From: Paracidovorax anthurii
GTDB taxonomy: Bacteria; Pseudomonadota; Gammaproteobacteria; Burkholderiales; Burkholderiaceae_C
Length of the DNA: 64,000 bases
Direction of reading: 5' to 3'
NCBI RefSeq assembly: GCF_003269065.1
Contig: NZ_QLTA01000013.1
Span: 1-64,000 of the forward strand
A program made the translations under genes and the position numbers. How positions within the stretch are numbered: position 1 is the stretch's first letter; each line of letters begins with the position of its first letter. Below the pieces are notes generated by a model that did not search any database, was not told where the DNA came from, and saw only the letters and a program-made list of their open reading frames with translations. Below, in pieces: positions 1-8,712 of this stretch.

Positions 1-357
1 AACCACAGCCCAAGTGACTGATCGCAAGGGAGCGCTTGCGGCCTTCAAGCGCTGCAAGCGCTCGCTGGGGCGGGTGCAAAGTGTGCTGACGGACAGCGGT
101 TACACAGGCGAGCCCTTCGCGCAAGGCGTCAAGGACATCCTGGGTGAGCATGTGACGGTGCAGATCGCCAAGAGAAGCGAGTTGCACACCTTCAAGGTCA
201 TGCCCAAGCGCTGGGTGGTTGAGCGCAGCTTTGCTTGGCTGGACAAGAACCGGCGGCTATGGAAGAACTGTGAGCGATGGCTCAACACCAGCTTACAGTT
301 CGTCCACTTGGCGTTTCTGGCTCTGCTACTCAGAAGATCGTAAACACGTTCTTAGGG
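1..357 (+). mobile_element. Right end of an IS5-family insertion sequence
   Basis: The transposase stop at 343 is followed at once by a short stretch (about 342-356, TAAACACGTTCTTAG) that I take as the right terminal repeat, because the ends of IS427/ISL2-like elements lie just after the stop. The left end is outside the window, so the repeat cannot be paired and the exact boundary is an estimate. Confidence 0.45.
2..343 (+). CDS. IS5-family transposase, C-terminal part (cut by window start)
   Basis: The reading frame is already open at the first base and ends at 343, so only about 113 C-terminal residues are visible. Seen: an LTDSGY segment that fits the second catalytic Asp of a DDE transposase, and WVVERSFAWLDKNRRL, which carries the catalytic Glu, followed by the hydrophobic tail LAFLALLLRR typical of IS5 (ISL2/IS427-like) transposases. 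The apparent GTG start at 14 is internal. It would cut and paste an insertion sequence. Whether the copy is intact cannot be judged because the 5' part lies outside the window. Confidence 0.85.
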   Translation, partial: TTAQVTDRKGALAAFKRCKRSLGRVQSVLTDSGYTGEPFAQGVKDILGEHVTVQIAKRSELHTFKVMPKRWVVERSFAWLDKNRRLWKNCERWLNTSLQFVHLAFLALLLRRS

Positions 358-665
358 AAGGTCTGCACAATAAACGCATGAGCGTGCTGATGCGCTAAAT
401 CCATTTTTCCTGTCCTGTTCTGTCCGCATGTCCGCAACATCTCGGCTGCTGAGAAACAAGACATTTTTTCAAGATACCTTGCCCATTTCTTCAGCAATCC
501 CGGCCTACCAAGGACTGAATCGGTTCCTGGCCAGGAAGAATTTCACCTCGTTTGCGCGATGGATGCAGGAGAAACCGCCTTCCAGGCGCAATCCGCCCTG
601 CTGCATTGCGGACAGCATGGCTCGGCGGGCGTTGGTAGGCAGGTGAAGCTTCAACATCGAGGCCG
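344..665. other. Non-coding stretch between two mobile-element remnants
   Basis: About 320 bases without a convincing gene. At 355-372 there is GGGAAGGTCTGCACAATA, which resembles the outer end of an IS5-type terminal repeat pointing right; it may be a leftover end of another element. On the minus strand a 50-codon frame (657 to 505) directly follows the broken integrase. It matches nothing I recognise and has no visible ribosome site, so I do not call it a gene. Both ORF fragments and the lost reading frames suggest decayed mobile DNA. Confidence 0.4.
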
Positions 666-1555
666 CTAACCCCACAGCAGCCCCTCGCATGCCTGCACCC
701 ATTCCCCTCGGCCCTGCGCCCGGTGCACATCTGCCCAGGTAATGCCTTGCCAAGCTTCGTGTGGCGTCAAGCCGCCCAGGTTCCGTTGTAAAAGTTGGCG
801 AACCCGGCCAGCGCCGCTGGCAGTTTTTCGGCCGTCAGGCGCATGGATCGTAGAACGGGCTTGAGCGTGCTGAAGAACCGCTCGATCCGGCCGTTCTGCC
901 ACGGGCACCCCGGCGCGCTGCGTTGGTGTCGAATGCCCAGCAGGCCCAATGCAGTGCGCCAGAGCCGGCTGGTGAACATGGCCTCATTGTCGGTGCGGAT
1001 GGCGTGGGGTTTGCCATGGTGCCCGATGGCGATCAGCAGATGCCCGAGCAAGGTCCAGGTGCATTTGCCCGGCAGGGCCTGCAGCTGGATGCACAGGCGC
1101 GAGCCGTGATCCAGGATGCCAAGGATGTTCACGCGGGCGCCATCGGACACTGGCACGCTGCTCAGGTCGAGGCCCCAGGTCTGGTTCGTTGCCAGGGGCC
1201 AGGGGGAACGCCGCCGCATCGCACGGCGCATCTCGGCCAGACGCTCGGCATGCTGCGCACGGCACTGATAGACAAAGGTCTTGCTGATGATGAGCCGATT
1301 GCCATGAAGCCGATTGAACACGTGGGCGACTTGGCGTCCGCTGGGGATGTGCAGGCTCAGGCGCAAGACTTGGCGAATGACCCATTCGGGCTTGCGTCTG
1401 CCTTGGGGCGCAGGATGCCAGGCATGGGGTGTGCCTCTGCGGCGTCTCCAATGCCATGGGCTCGGTGGCGGCACGTGAGCCATGGCCGCAAGGACGAAGG
1501 CCAGAAAAATGCCCGAAAAGATGGCAAAGCACAGGAGAGAAAGCTCCACGCCCAT
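666..1555 (-). pseudogene. Integrase-core (rve/DDE) transposase, frameshifted near the C-terminus
   Basis: Frame 1 runs from ATG 1555 to a stop at 767 (262 codons). It shows a hydrophobic N-terminus (about residues 4-24), a helix-turn-helix-like stretch (KPEWVIRQVLRLSLHIPSG), then an rve domain: WGLDLSS (first Asp), IRTDNEAMF (second Asp) and NGRIERFFSTLK (Glu). The frame then reads FYNGTWAA and stops. The expected ending, RNLGGLTPHEAWQGITWADV and onward, lies in the next frame down to the stop at 666. Relatives have about five residues (HVRPH-like) between FYN and RNLGG, so a deletion of roughly 16 bases explains both the loss and the shift. Probably inactive. Terminal repeats were not found. 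Confidence 0.75.
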
Positions 1556-1709
1556 CCATCCAGGGATGACGGGAATCGTTGATTGGGGTTTGCGCCTGCT
1601 GCGACGGCTCGATGCGGTCTTCAAACACCCCCAATCACCCACGCGACAACCGCGTCCGGCCAGCCGCCCCACAATCTTTCGCACTGCCTTCAGCCTCACA
1701 GGAGCCCCC
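1556..1709. other. Spacer with imperfect inverted repeat beside the broken integrase
   Basis: The spacer contains GATTGGGGTTTG (1581-1592) and, about 30 bases on, its imperfect reverse complement (1622-1636, CAAACACCCCCAATC). This could be the outer end of the integrase element, a stem-loop, or part of the promoter of the SDR gene that starts at 1710. No second copy was seen on the left side of the integrase, so an IS end is unproven. Confidence 0.3.
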
Positions 1710-2501
1710 ATGCCGCGCACGGTCCAGCAACTCTTCGATCTCTCCGGCAAGACCGCCCTCGTTACCGGCGGCTCGCGTGGGCTGGGTCTGCAACTGGCCC
1801 ATGCGCTGGGCGAGGCGGGGGCGAAGATCATGCTGACCTCGCGCAAGGCGGCCGACCTGGAGGAGGCCGTGGCCACGCTGCAGGACGCGGGCATCGACGC
1901 GCGCTGGATCGCCGCCGACTGCGGGCAGGAGGCCGACATCCAGCGCCTCGCGCAGGAGACGCTGCAGCGCCTGGGCGACGTGGACATCCTCGTCAACAAC
2001 GCGGGCGCGAGCTGGGGCGCGCCGGCCGAGGACCACCCCACGGCCGCGTGGGACAAGGTGATGAACCTCAACGTGCGCGGCTACTTCCTGCTTTCGCAGG
2101 CCATCGCCCGGCACAGCATGATCCCGCGCCGCGGTGGCCGCATCATCAACGTGGCCTCCATCGCCGGGCTGGCGGGCAATCCGATCGAAATGAAGACCAT
2201 CGCCTACAACACCTCCAAGGGCGCCGTGATCAACTTCACGCGGGCGCTGGCGGCGGAGTGGGGCGTGCACGGCATCAACGTGAACGCGATCTGCCCGGGC
2301 TTCTTCAAGACCCGGATGGCGTCCGCGCTGATCGAGACGCTGGGCGAGGAGAAGATGGCCGCGCACGCGCCGCTGCGCCGGCTGGGCGACGACGAGGACC
2401 TGAAGGGGCTGTGCCTGCTCTATGCGTCGGATGCGGGCAAGCACATCACGGGGCAGTGGCTGGCCGTGGACGGCGGCGTGAGCGTGGTCACCGGCGGTTG
2501 A
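1710..2501 (+). CDS. SDR family NAD(P)-dependent oxidoreductase
   Basis: 263 residues, normal length for a classical short-chain dehydrogenase. Seen: the cofactor motif TGGSRGLG near residues 19-26, NNAG near 94-97, a catalytic Ser region (INVASIAG), the YNTSKG catalytic Tyr-Lys pair, and the C-terminal GQWLAVDGG typical of FabG-like members. Start ATG 1710 was chosen because an AGGAG sits about 6 bases upstream; the longer frame from 1482 runs back over the IS debris. It is the first gene of a same-strand series reaching to 6513 that looks like CoA-thioester or xenobiotic catabolism. The substrate cannot be told from sequence; a gluconate 5-dehydrogenase-like or acyl dehydrogenase role is possible. 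Confidence 0.85.
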   Translation: MPRTVQQLFDLSGKTALVTGGSRGLGLQLAHALGEAGAKIMLTSRKAADLEEAVATLQDAGIDARWIAADCGQEADIQRLAQETLQRLGDVDILVNNAGASWGAPAEDHPTAAWDKVMNLNVRGYFLLSQAIARHSMIPRRGGRIINVASIAGLAGNPIEMKTIAYNTSKGAVINFTRALAAEWGVHGINVNAICPGFFKTRMASALIETLGEEKMAAHAPLRRLGDDEDLKGLCLLYASDAGKHITGQWLAVDGGVSVVTGG

Positions 2502-2580
2502 TGCGGCCGCGCGCGATGGCCCGCCGCGCAGGCGTGCGGGCGGCCTCGCGCTTCGCTATGCTGCCGGCTCCCTTGCAACG

Positions 2581-3012
2581 ATGGAGTGTCTGCCCGTGTT
2601 GAGTTTCGGTGTCGAAATCCCCTTTGTCAGCCATCTCGGCTTCACGCTGCACCGCATGGAGGGCGGCGAGTCCGAGCTGCGCTATGCCGCGCAGCCCGAG
2701 CACCTGAATTCCTTCGGTGTCACGCACGGCGGCGCCACCATGGCGCTGATCGACGTGGCCATGGCCACCGCCGCGCGCAGCGAGGGGCCCGCGGACATGG
2801 GCGTGGTCACCGTCGAGATGAAGACCAGCTTCATGCAGGCCGCGCGCGGCCCCCTGGTGGCGCGCGGCCGGCTGCTGCACCGCACGCTGGCGCTGGCGTT
2901 CACCGAGGCCAGCGTGTTCGACGCCGAAGGGCGCCTGTGCAGCCACGCCACCGGCACCTTCAAGTACATGAAGCGCCCCGCGCCGCCCGCGGCCTCGGTG
3001 CCCACCGATTGA
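2581..3012 (+). CDS. PaaI-family hotdog thioesterase
   Basis: 143 residues, the usual size for a single hotdog fold. Seen: HLNSFGVTHGGATMALIDVAMATAA, which holds the THGG signature around residues 43-52 with the downstream Asp on the hotdog helix, and FMQAARGPLVARGRL in the sheet region. The family hydrolyses acyl- or aryl-CoA thioesters in the cytoplasm, often to rescue CoA during aromatic or branched-chain breakdown. It sits 79 bases after an SDR gene and before an MDR reductase on the same strand, which fits a catabolic series. Start ATG 2581 lacks a strong ribosome site; the in-frame GTG a few codons on is an alternative. Confidence 0.85.
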   Translation: MECLPVLSFGVEIPFVSHLGFTLHRMEGGESELRYAAQPEHLNSFGVTHGGATMALIDVAMATAARSEGPADMGVVTVEMKTSFMQAARGPLVARGRLLHRTLALAFTEASVFDAEGRLCSHATGTFKYMKRPAPPAASVPTD

Positions 3013-3070
3013 GTCCGCTGGGGGCGTTTTTGATTCAAAGAGCCTCCATGTCGCCGTGTTTTCTGCATTC

Positions 3071-3090
3071 TTTGCTATTAAAAGAATAGT
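3071..3090. repeat. Small palindrome of the GCTATT..AATAG type
   Basis: CTATT (3075-3079) and AATAG (3085-3089) flank AAAAG, in the 122-base gap before the MDR gene. The stretch TGCTATTAAAAGAATAG matches the one at 49995 in 16 of 17 bases. I recall short palindromes of this kind being scattered through Comamonadaceae genomes; the function is unknown. Confidence 0.45.
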
Positions 3091-3134
3091 GATCGATGGG
3101 TGTTCCCATCCCCAACCTTGAAAGGAGATTCCCC

Positions 3135-4151
3135 ATGCCCCGCAACCAGCAGATCCTTCTGGACAACCGCCCGCAGGGCGAGGCCACGGCCGGCAATTTC
3201 AGGCTGACCGCCACCGACACGCCCCCGCTGCAGGACGGCCAGATACTGGTGCGCCACCACTACCTGAGCCTGGACCCGTACATGCGCGGTCGCATGAACG
3301 ACAGCAAGAGCTATGCGGCCTCGCAGCCTCTGGGCGAGGTGATGATCGGCGGCACGGTGGGCGAGGTGGCCGAGAGCCGGCATCCGAAGTTCGCCGTGGG
3401 CGACAAGGTGGTGGGCATGGGCGGCTGGCAGGAATACAGCGTGGTGGACGGCAATGCGCCCGGCATGCTCCGCAAGGTGGACACCACGCACGTGCCGCTG
3501 TCCCACTACCTGGGCGCCGTGGGCATGCCGGGCGTGACGGCGTGGTATGGCCTCGTGAAGATCATCGAGCCGAAGGCCGGCGAAACGGTGGTGGTGAGTG
3601 CTGCCTCGGGTGCCGTGGGCAGCGCCTTCGGCGCGCTCGCCAAGGCGCGCGGCTGCCGCGTGGTGGGCATCGCGGGCGGGCCGGACAAATGCCGCTATGT
3701 GGTCGATGAACTGGGCTTCGATGCCTGCATCGACCACCGCGAGCACGGCGACCTCAAGGCCATGTCCAAGGCGCTCAAGGACGCCTGCCCCGACGGCATC
3801 GACGGCTACTTCGAGAACGTGGGCGGCCATATCCTCGATGCCGTGCTGCTGCGCGCCAATGCCTTCGCCCGCGTTGCCGTGTGCGGCATGATCGCCGGCT
3901 ACGACGGCCAGCCGCTGCCGCTGCAGAACCCGACCCTCATCCTCGTCAACCGCATGAAGGTGCAGGGCTTCATCGTGAGCGAGCACATGGAGGTCTGGCC
4001 CGAGGCGCTCAAGGAGCTGGGCGGGCTGGTGGCCACGGGCAAGCTGCGCCCGCGCGAGACCGTGGCGCAGGGCATCGCGGCCGCGCCCGAGGCCTTCCTG
4101 GGCCTGCTCAAGGGCCGGAACTTCGGCAAGCAGCTGGTGAAGCTCGCCTGA
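3135..4151 (+). CDS. NADP-dependent MDR-family oxidoreductase (CurA/LTB4DH-like)
   Basis: 338 residues. Seen: N-terminal YLSLDPYMRGRM, the hallmark of the leukotriene B4 12-hydroxydehydrogenase/CurA branch of zinc-free medium-chain reductases, a nucleotide-binding turn around SAASGAVGS and GIAGGPDKC, and ENVGG before the last part. The family reduces alpha,beta-unsaturated carbonyls with NADPH in the cytoplasm. Start ATG 3135 is set by AAAGGAGA 7 bases upstream; the 13 extra codons of the longer frame are unlikely. The stop overlaps the next ATG by one base, so the acetyltransferase gene is probably co-translated. Confidence 0.88.
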   Translation: MPRNQQILLDNRPQGEATAGNFRLTATDTPPLQDGQILVRHHYLSLDPYMRGRMNDSKSYAASQPLGEVMIGGTVGEVAESRHPKFAVGDKVVGMGGWQEYSVVDGNAPGMLRKVDTTHVPLSHYLGAVGMPGVTAWYGLVKIIEPKAGETVVVSAASGAVGSAFGALAKARGCRVVGIAGGPDKCRYVVDELGFDACIDHREHGDLKAMSKALKDACPDGIDGYFENVGGHILDAVLLRANAFARVAVCGMIAGYDGQPLPLQNPTLILVNRMKVQGFIVSEHMEVWPEALKELGGLVATGKLRPRETVAQGIAAAPEAFLGLLKGRNFGKQLVKLA

Positions 4152-4621
4152 TGGCGCCGGGCCTGCACTGGCATTGGTCCCGCTTCGACGATCTGGGCGT
4201 GCATGCGCTGCACGATGCGCTCGCGCTGCGCTGCCGCGTGTTCATCCTGGAGCAGGGCCCCTACCAGGACCCGGACGATGCCGACAAGCGGTCGTGGCAC
4301 CTGCTGGGCCGCGACGATGCGGGCCGGTTGCAGGCCGGCCTGCGCGTGACCGACCCCGGCGTGAAATACCCCGAGCCTTCCATCGGCCGCGTGGTCACCG
4401 CGCCCGAGGCGCGCGGCACCGGCGCGGGCCGCGCGCTGGTGCGCGAGGGCCTGGGGCGCTGCGCGGCGGCCTGGCCCGGGCACGCGGTGCGCATCAGCGC
4501 GCAGGCGCACCTGCAGCGCTTCTATGGCGAGGCGGGTTTCGCCACCGTGTCGCCCGAATACCTCGAAGATGGCATTCCCCATGTCGAGATGCTCTGGACA
4601 CCGCCGCCCGCACGCGGGTAG
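4151..4621 (+). CDS. GNAT family N-acetyltransferase, ElaA-like
   Basis: 156 residues. Seen: the ElaA-type opening ALRCRVFILEQGPYQDPDDAD and the GNAT acetyl-CoA loop in GRVVTAPEARGTGAGRALV (about residues 82-100), ending with HVEML. The acyl acceptor is not known for this family. Start ATG 4151 overlaps the stop of the reductase gene by one base, so translation is coupled. It is followed at 4658 by a glutathione transferase on the same strand. Confidence 0.85.
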   Translation: MAPGLHWHWSRFDDLGVHALHDALALRCRVFILEQGPYQDPDDADKRSWHLLGRDDAGRLQAGLRVTDPGVKYPEPSIGRVVTAPEARGTGAGRALVREGLGRCAAAWPGHAVRISAQAHLQRFYGEAGFATVSPEYLEDGIPHVEMLWTPPPARG

Positions 4622-4657
4622 TGTTGCCGTCCGGCCTTTCTTCTTCCAGGAGATGCA

Positions 4658-5611
4658 ATGACCAGCTCGCCCGAACCCATCCTGCACCACTATCCCTCGT
4701 CGCCCTTCTCCGAGAAGATCCGCATCGCGCTCGGCTTCAAGCAGGTCGCCTGGAAGTCGGTGGTCGTGCCCAGCATCGCGCCCAAGCCCGACGTGGTGGC
4801 CCTCACCGGCGGCTACCGGCGCACGCCGTTCCTGCAGATCGGCGCCGACATCCATTGCGACACGGCCCTGATCTGCGACGTGCTCGAACACCTCCAGCCC
4901 GAGCCCGTGCTCTACCCGCCGCACCTCAAGGGCGTGGCGCGGGTGTTCGCCCAGTGGGCGGACACGTCGCTCTTCTGGGCCGCGATGGCCTACAACCTGC
5001 AGCCGCGCGGCGCGGCCGAGCTCTTCGCCAACCTGCCGCCGGCGATGGCCCAGGCCTTCGGCGCCGATCGCCGCACCATGAGCGCCGGCATGAGCCGGCT
5101 GCGCCCGCAGGACGCCTCGGCCGCCTACCGCTCGTACCTGCGGCGCATCGCGCACATGGTGGAAGAGCATGAATACCTCTTCGGCGCCGAGCCCTGCGTG
5201 GCGGATTTCGCGGCCTACCACCCGCTGTGGTTCACCCGCCAGTGCGTGCCGGTGATGGCGGACATCTTCAAGGCCACGCCCGCCGTGCTCGAATGGATGG
5301 ACCGCATCGCCGCCATCGGCCACGGGCGCCTGGAGAAATTCAGCGCGCAGGACGCCATCACCGTCGCCGCCAATGCCGAACCTCTGCCGCTGGTGGGCGA
5401 CGTGTTCCAGGACGAGCATGGCATCCCCCTGGGCACGCGCGTGGCCATCGCGGCCGAGAGCTTCGGCACCGAGCCCACCGAGGGCACGCTCATCGCCGCC
5501 ACGCGCACGCGCTATACGCTGGCGCGCACCGATCCGCGCGCGGGCCTGCTGCACGTGCACTTCCCGCGCATCGGCTACACCCTCTCCACCGTGGAGACCC
5601 CCTCGCCATGA
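4658..5611 (+). CDS. Glutathione S-transferase family protein with C-terminal extension
   Basis: 317 residues, clearly longer than the 200-230 usual for a bacterial GST. Seen: an N-terminal thioredoxin-like part (HHYPSSPFSEKIRIALGFK, with the Ser of the catalytic position and the cis-Pro region RRTPFLQIG), an all-helical middle domain to about residue 230, then about 85 residues rich in small hydrophobics (DVFQDEHGIPLGTRVAIAAE) which look like an added beta domain. It could conjugate glutathione to electrophiles or act as a reductase. AGGAGATGCA just before ATG 4658 is a good ribosome site. Its stop overlaps the following SDR start as ATGA. Confidence 0.82.
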   Translation: MTSSPEPILHHYPSSPFSEKIRIALGFKQVAWKSVVVPSIAPKPDVVALTGGYRRTPFLQIGADIHCDTALICDVLEHLQPEPVLYPPHLKGVARVFAQWADTSLFWAAMAYNLQPRGAAELFANLPPAMAQAFGADRRTMSAGMSRLRPQDASAAYRSYLRRIAHMVEEHEYLFGAEPCVADFAAYHPLWFTRQCVPVMADIFKATPAVLEWMDRIAAIGHGRLEKFSAQDAITVAANAEPLPLVGDVFQDEHGIPLGTRVAIAAESFGTEPTEGTLIAATRTRYTLARTDPRAGLLHVHFPRIGYTLSTVETPSP

Positions 5612-6513
5612 TCGATGACTTCCAGGGAAAAACCGCCGTGCTCACTGGCGCGGGATCGGGCTTCGGCCTCGAATGCGCGCGCATCGGCGCGCAGCGCGGC
5701 ATGCGCCTCGTGCTGGTGGACGTCCAGCAGGACGCGCTGGACGCCGCCGAGGCCGAGCTGCGCGCGGCCGGCGCCGAGGTGCTGGCGCGGCGCGTGGACG
5801 TGTCCGATGCCGCCCAGATGGAGGGCTTGGCGGCAGACGTGCGTGCGCGTTTCGGGGCACCGCACTTCGTGTTCAACAACGCCGGCGTGGGCGCGGGCGG
5901 CCTCGTGTGGGAGAACTCCGTCGCCGACTGGAACTGGGTGCTGGGCGTGAACCTCATGGGCGTGGTGCACGGCGTGCGCCTCTTCACCCCCATGATGCTC
6001 GACGCCGCGCGGCAAGACCCCGCCTGGCGCGGCCACATCGTCAACACGGCCAGCATGGCCGGCCTGCTCACGCCGCCCAACATGGGCATCTACAACGTGA
6101 GCAAGCATGCCGTGGTGAGCCTCACCGAAACCCTCTACCAGGACCTGGCCCTGGTCACCGACCAGATCGGCGCCAGCGTGCTCTGCCCGTACTTCGTGCC
6201 CACCGGCATAGGCCGCAGCGAGCGCAACCGCCCCGATGCGCCGGCCGCGCCCCTCACGCGCAGCCAGCTCATCGGCCAAGCCATGACCGGCAAGGCCGTG
6301 GACAGCGGCAAGGTCACGGCGGCCGACGTGGCGCGGATGGTGTTCGACGGCATCGCCGCCAACCGTTTCTACCTCTTCAGCCACCCGCAGGCCCTGGGCA
6401 ACGTGCAAAGCCGCATCGAGAGCATCGTGGCCGTGCGCAATCCGCCCGACCCGTTCCTGGAGCGGCCGGACATCGGGCAGCGCCTGCGCGAGCAATTGCG
6501 CGCGGGCGCGTAG
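5608..6513 (+). CDS. SDR family NAD(P)-dependent oxidoreductase
   Basis: 301 residues, longer than the classical 250 and so of the cP1-like or YqjQ-like type. Seen: TGAGSGFG (about residues 14-21), NNAGVG, the active-site run VNTASMAG with YNVSKH, and a C-terminal part that includes HPQALGNVQSRIESI. Start ATG 5608 overlaps the preceding GST stop by four bases, which sets the start and implies coupling. It is the last gene of the forward catabolic series. The substrate is not readable from the sequence. Confidence 0.85.
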   Translation: MIDDFQGKTAVLTGAGSGFGLECARIGAQRGMRLVLVDVQQDALDAAEAELRAAGAEVLARRVDVSDAAQMEGLAADVRARFGAPHFVFNNAGVGAGGLVWENSVADWNWVLGVNLMGVVHGVRLFTPMMLDAARQDPAWRGHIVNTASMAGLLTPPNMGIYNVSKHAVVSLTETLYQDLALVTDQIGASVLCPYFVPTGIGRSERNRPDAPAAPLTRSQLIGQAMTGKAVDSGKVTAADVARMVFDGIAANRFYLFSHPQALGNVQSRIESIVAVRNPPDPFLERPDIGQRLREQLRAGA

Positions 6514-6516
6514 CCC

Positions 6517-6533
6517 GCCGCCCGTGCGGCGGC
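6517..6533. terminator. GC stem between convergent SDR genes
   Basis: GCCGCC (6517-6522) and GGCGGC (6528-6533) form a perfect six-base stem with loop CGTGC exactly in the 20-base gap between two convergent stops. It lacks a T run, so it may only slow convergent transcription. Confidence 0.35.
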
Positions 6534-7292
<759 letters not shown>

Positions 7293-7320
7293 GGATCTGT
7301 CTCCCTGAATGGATATGACG

Positions 7321-7336
7321 TTGACGTAAACGTCAA
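7321..7336 (-). promoter_or_regulatory. Palindromic operator, LiuR/LiuQ-like
   Basis: TTGACG and CGTCAA (7321-7326, 7331-7336) flank TAAA, giving TTGACGTAAACGTCAA. It lies between the HSD10-like gene and the terminator of the iron-binding protein gene. LiuR sites controlling branched-chain amino acid degradation have a similar TTTACGT-AACGTAAA look. The regulator itself is not in this window. Confidence 0.55.
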
Positions 7337-7365
7337 TTATGTTGGAAGAATCCGCGCGCCCGGAC

Positions 7366-7395
7366 GAAAAAAAGCCCGGCATGCCGGGCTTTCCT
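7366..7395 (-). terminator. Rho-independent terminator of the iron-binding protein gene
   Basis: Perfect stem GCCCGGCATGCCGGGC (7374-7389). On the minus strand it is followed by a run of T (7367-7373 is A7 on plus). It stands about 60 bases after the stop of the gene ending at 7446. Confidence 0.8.
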
Positions 7396-7445
7396 GGAAG
7401 AGGCGGGGCCTGTCCGGGCCCGCGCCGTGCGCGTCTCGCGAGGGC

Positions 7446-8501
7446 TTACTTGAAGCCCACGCGGTCCAGCATCTGCTGCACCTTGGGCATGTGCTCGCCC
7501 ACGGCGCTGATCGGGATCGTCTCGCTCTTGAACGGCTGGCCGCCGGTCATTGCGCGCAGCGCCGGGTTGTCCGAGGTCACGCCCTTGGCGGCAGGCCACT
7601 CGTTGTTGCCGTTGGCGAAGTAGTTCTGGGCCGTGGGGCTGGCGAGATATTCCAGGAACTTGATGGCGTTGGCCTGGTTCTTGGAATGGCGGGCCACCGC
7701 GCCGCCGGCGATGTTCAGGTGCGTGCCCCACGACTGCTGGTTGGGGAACACCACGGCCACCTTGCTGGCCACATCCTTGTCCTCGGGCTTGTCCGAGCGC
7801 AGGATGCGCGCGAGGTAATAGCTGTTGGTGACGGCGATGTCGCATTCGCCGGCCGCCACGGCGCGGATCTGGTCGGTGTCGCCGCCCTTGGGTGCGCGCG
7901 CGAGGTTGGCCACCACGCCCTTGAGCCAGGCCTCGGCCTTCTGCTCGCCCATGTGCTCGGTGACGGCGCCGAACAGGCTCAGGTTGTAGGAGTGCGAGCC
8001 CGAGCGGATGCAGATCTTGCCCTTGTTCTTGGGGTCGCCGAGCTCTTCGTAGGTGTCCACGTCGTCCTTGTTCACCTTGGCCTTGTTGTAGACGATCACG
8101 CGGGCGCGCGTGGACAGGCCGAACCAGGTGATGCCGCCATCGGCGGCGGGCTTGGCGTGCAGGTTGGCGGGAATGGCGTCTTCCAGCACCTTCGACTTGA
8201 TGGGCAGGAACAGGCCGTCCGCCTCGCCGCGGTAGAGGCGGGCCGCGTCCACCAGCAGGATCACGTCGGCGGGCGATGCCGTGCCTTCGGCCTTCAGGCG
8301 CGCCATGATGCCGGCATCGTCGGCGTCCACCCGGTTGATCTTGATGCCCGTGGCCTGCGTGAAGCCGGTGTACAGCGCTTCGTCGGTGGCGTAGTGGCGG
8401 GCGGAGTACAGGTTCACGACCTGCTCCTGAGCGGACGCGGTACCGGTGGCAGCGGCCAGCAGGCCGGCGGAGACGATGAGATTCAGGAAGCGGATGCGCA
8501 T
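7446..8501 (-). CDS. Periplasmic Fe(3+) ABC transporter substrate-binding protein (FbpA/FutA-like)
   Basis: 351 residues. Seen: a signal peptide with cleavage after ATGTASA (about residue 24), then VVNLYSARHYATDEALYTGF, the hallmark N-lobe of ferric-binding proteins, and the paired tyrosines SYYLARIL used as iron ligands in this family. It would capture ferric iron in the periplasm for an ABC permease; no permease or ATPase genes stand next to it, so they must be elsewhere. The gene is flanked by a strong terminator on its 3' side. Start ATG 8501 gives a standard signal peptide. Confidence 0.88.
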   Translation of the reverse strand: MRIRFLNLIVSAGLLAAATGTASAQEQVVNLYSARHYATDEALYTGFTQATGIKINRVDADDAGIMARLKAEGTASPADVILLVDAARLYRGEADGLFLPIKSKVLEDAIPANLHAKPAADGGITWFGLSTRARVIVYNKAKVNKDDVDTYEELGDPKNKGKICIRSGSHSYNLSLFGAVTEHMGEQKAEAWLKGVVANLARAPKGGDTDQIRAVAAGECDIAVTNSYYLARILRSDKPEDKDVASKVAVVFPNQQSWGTHLNIAGGAVARHSKNQANAIKFLEYLASPTAQNYFANGNNEWPAAKGVTSDNPALRAMTGGQPFKSETIPISAVGEHMPKVQQMLDRVGFK

Positions 8502-8640
8502 GCGGTGGGTCTCTTGATGGGTCTCTGAACGAATGGGATGCGGAAAGCCGCCGAATGATAGGGCAGACGCGAATCATTCGCGATCAAAGGCCGTCAAGGA
8601 TCCATGGCATTGGCCTCCTGGCCGCGGCTCCGGCCTGAAA

Positions 8641-8672
8641 AGACAAAAGCCGGCAGGTGCCGGCTTTTGTCT
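8641..8672. terminator. Bidirectional terminator downstream of the SWIB gene
   Basis: Fifteen-base perfect stem: AGACAAAAGCCGGCA (8641-8655) against TGCCGGCTTTTGTCT (8658-8672). The AAAA and TTTT flanks of the GC core allow termination on either strand. It lies about 40 bases after the stop at 8713. Confidence 0.8.
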
Positions 8673-8712
8673 GGCTGCGGAGCCGGCTGGGCCGGCCCGC
8701 TGCGATCTGCGG

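Noticed and set aside
505-657. 50-codon minus frame beside the integrase
   Set aside because: No ribosome site, no recognisable family, and it lies in decayed mobile DNA.
767-800. Programmed ribosomal frameshift in the integrase
   Set aside because: IS frameshifts join an N-terminal OrfA with OrfB; here the shift is near the C-terminus, there is no slippery run, and about five conserved residues are missing, so a deletion explains it better.
3899-5560. 553-codon minus-strand frame over the GNAT/GST genes
   Set aside because: Shadow; the plus-strand genes have ribosome sites, overlaps and recognisable motifs.
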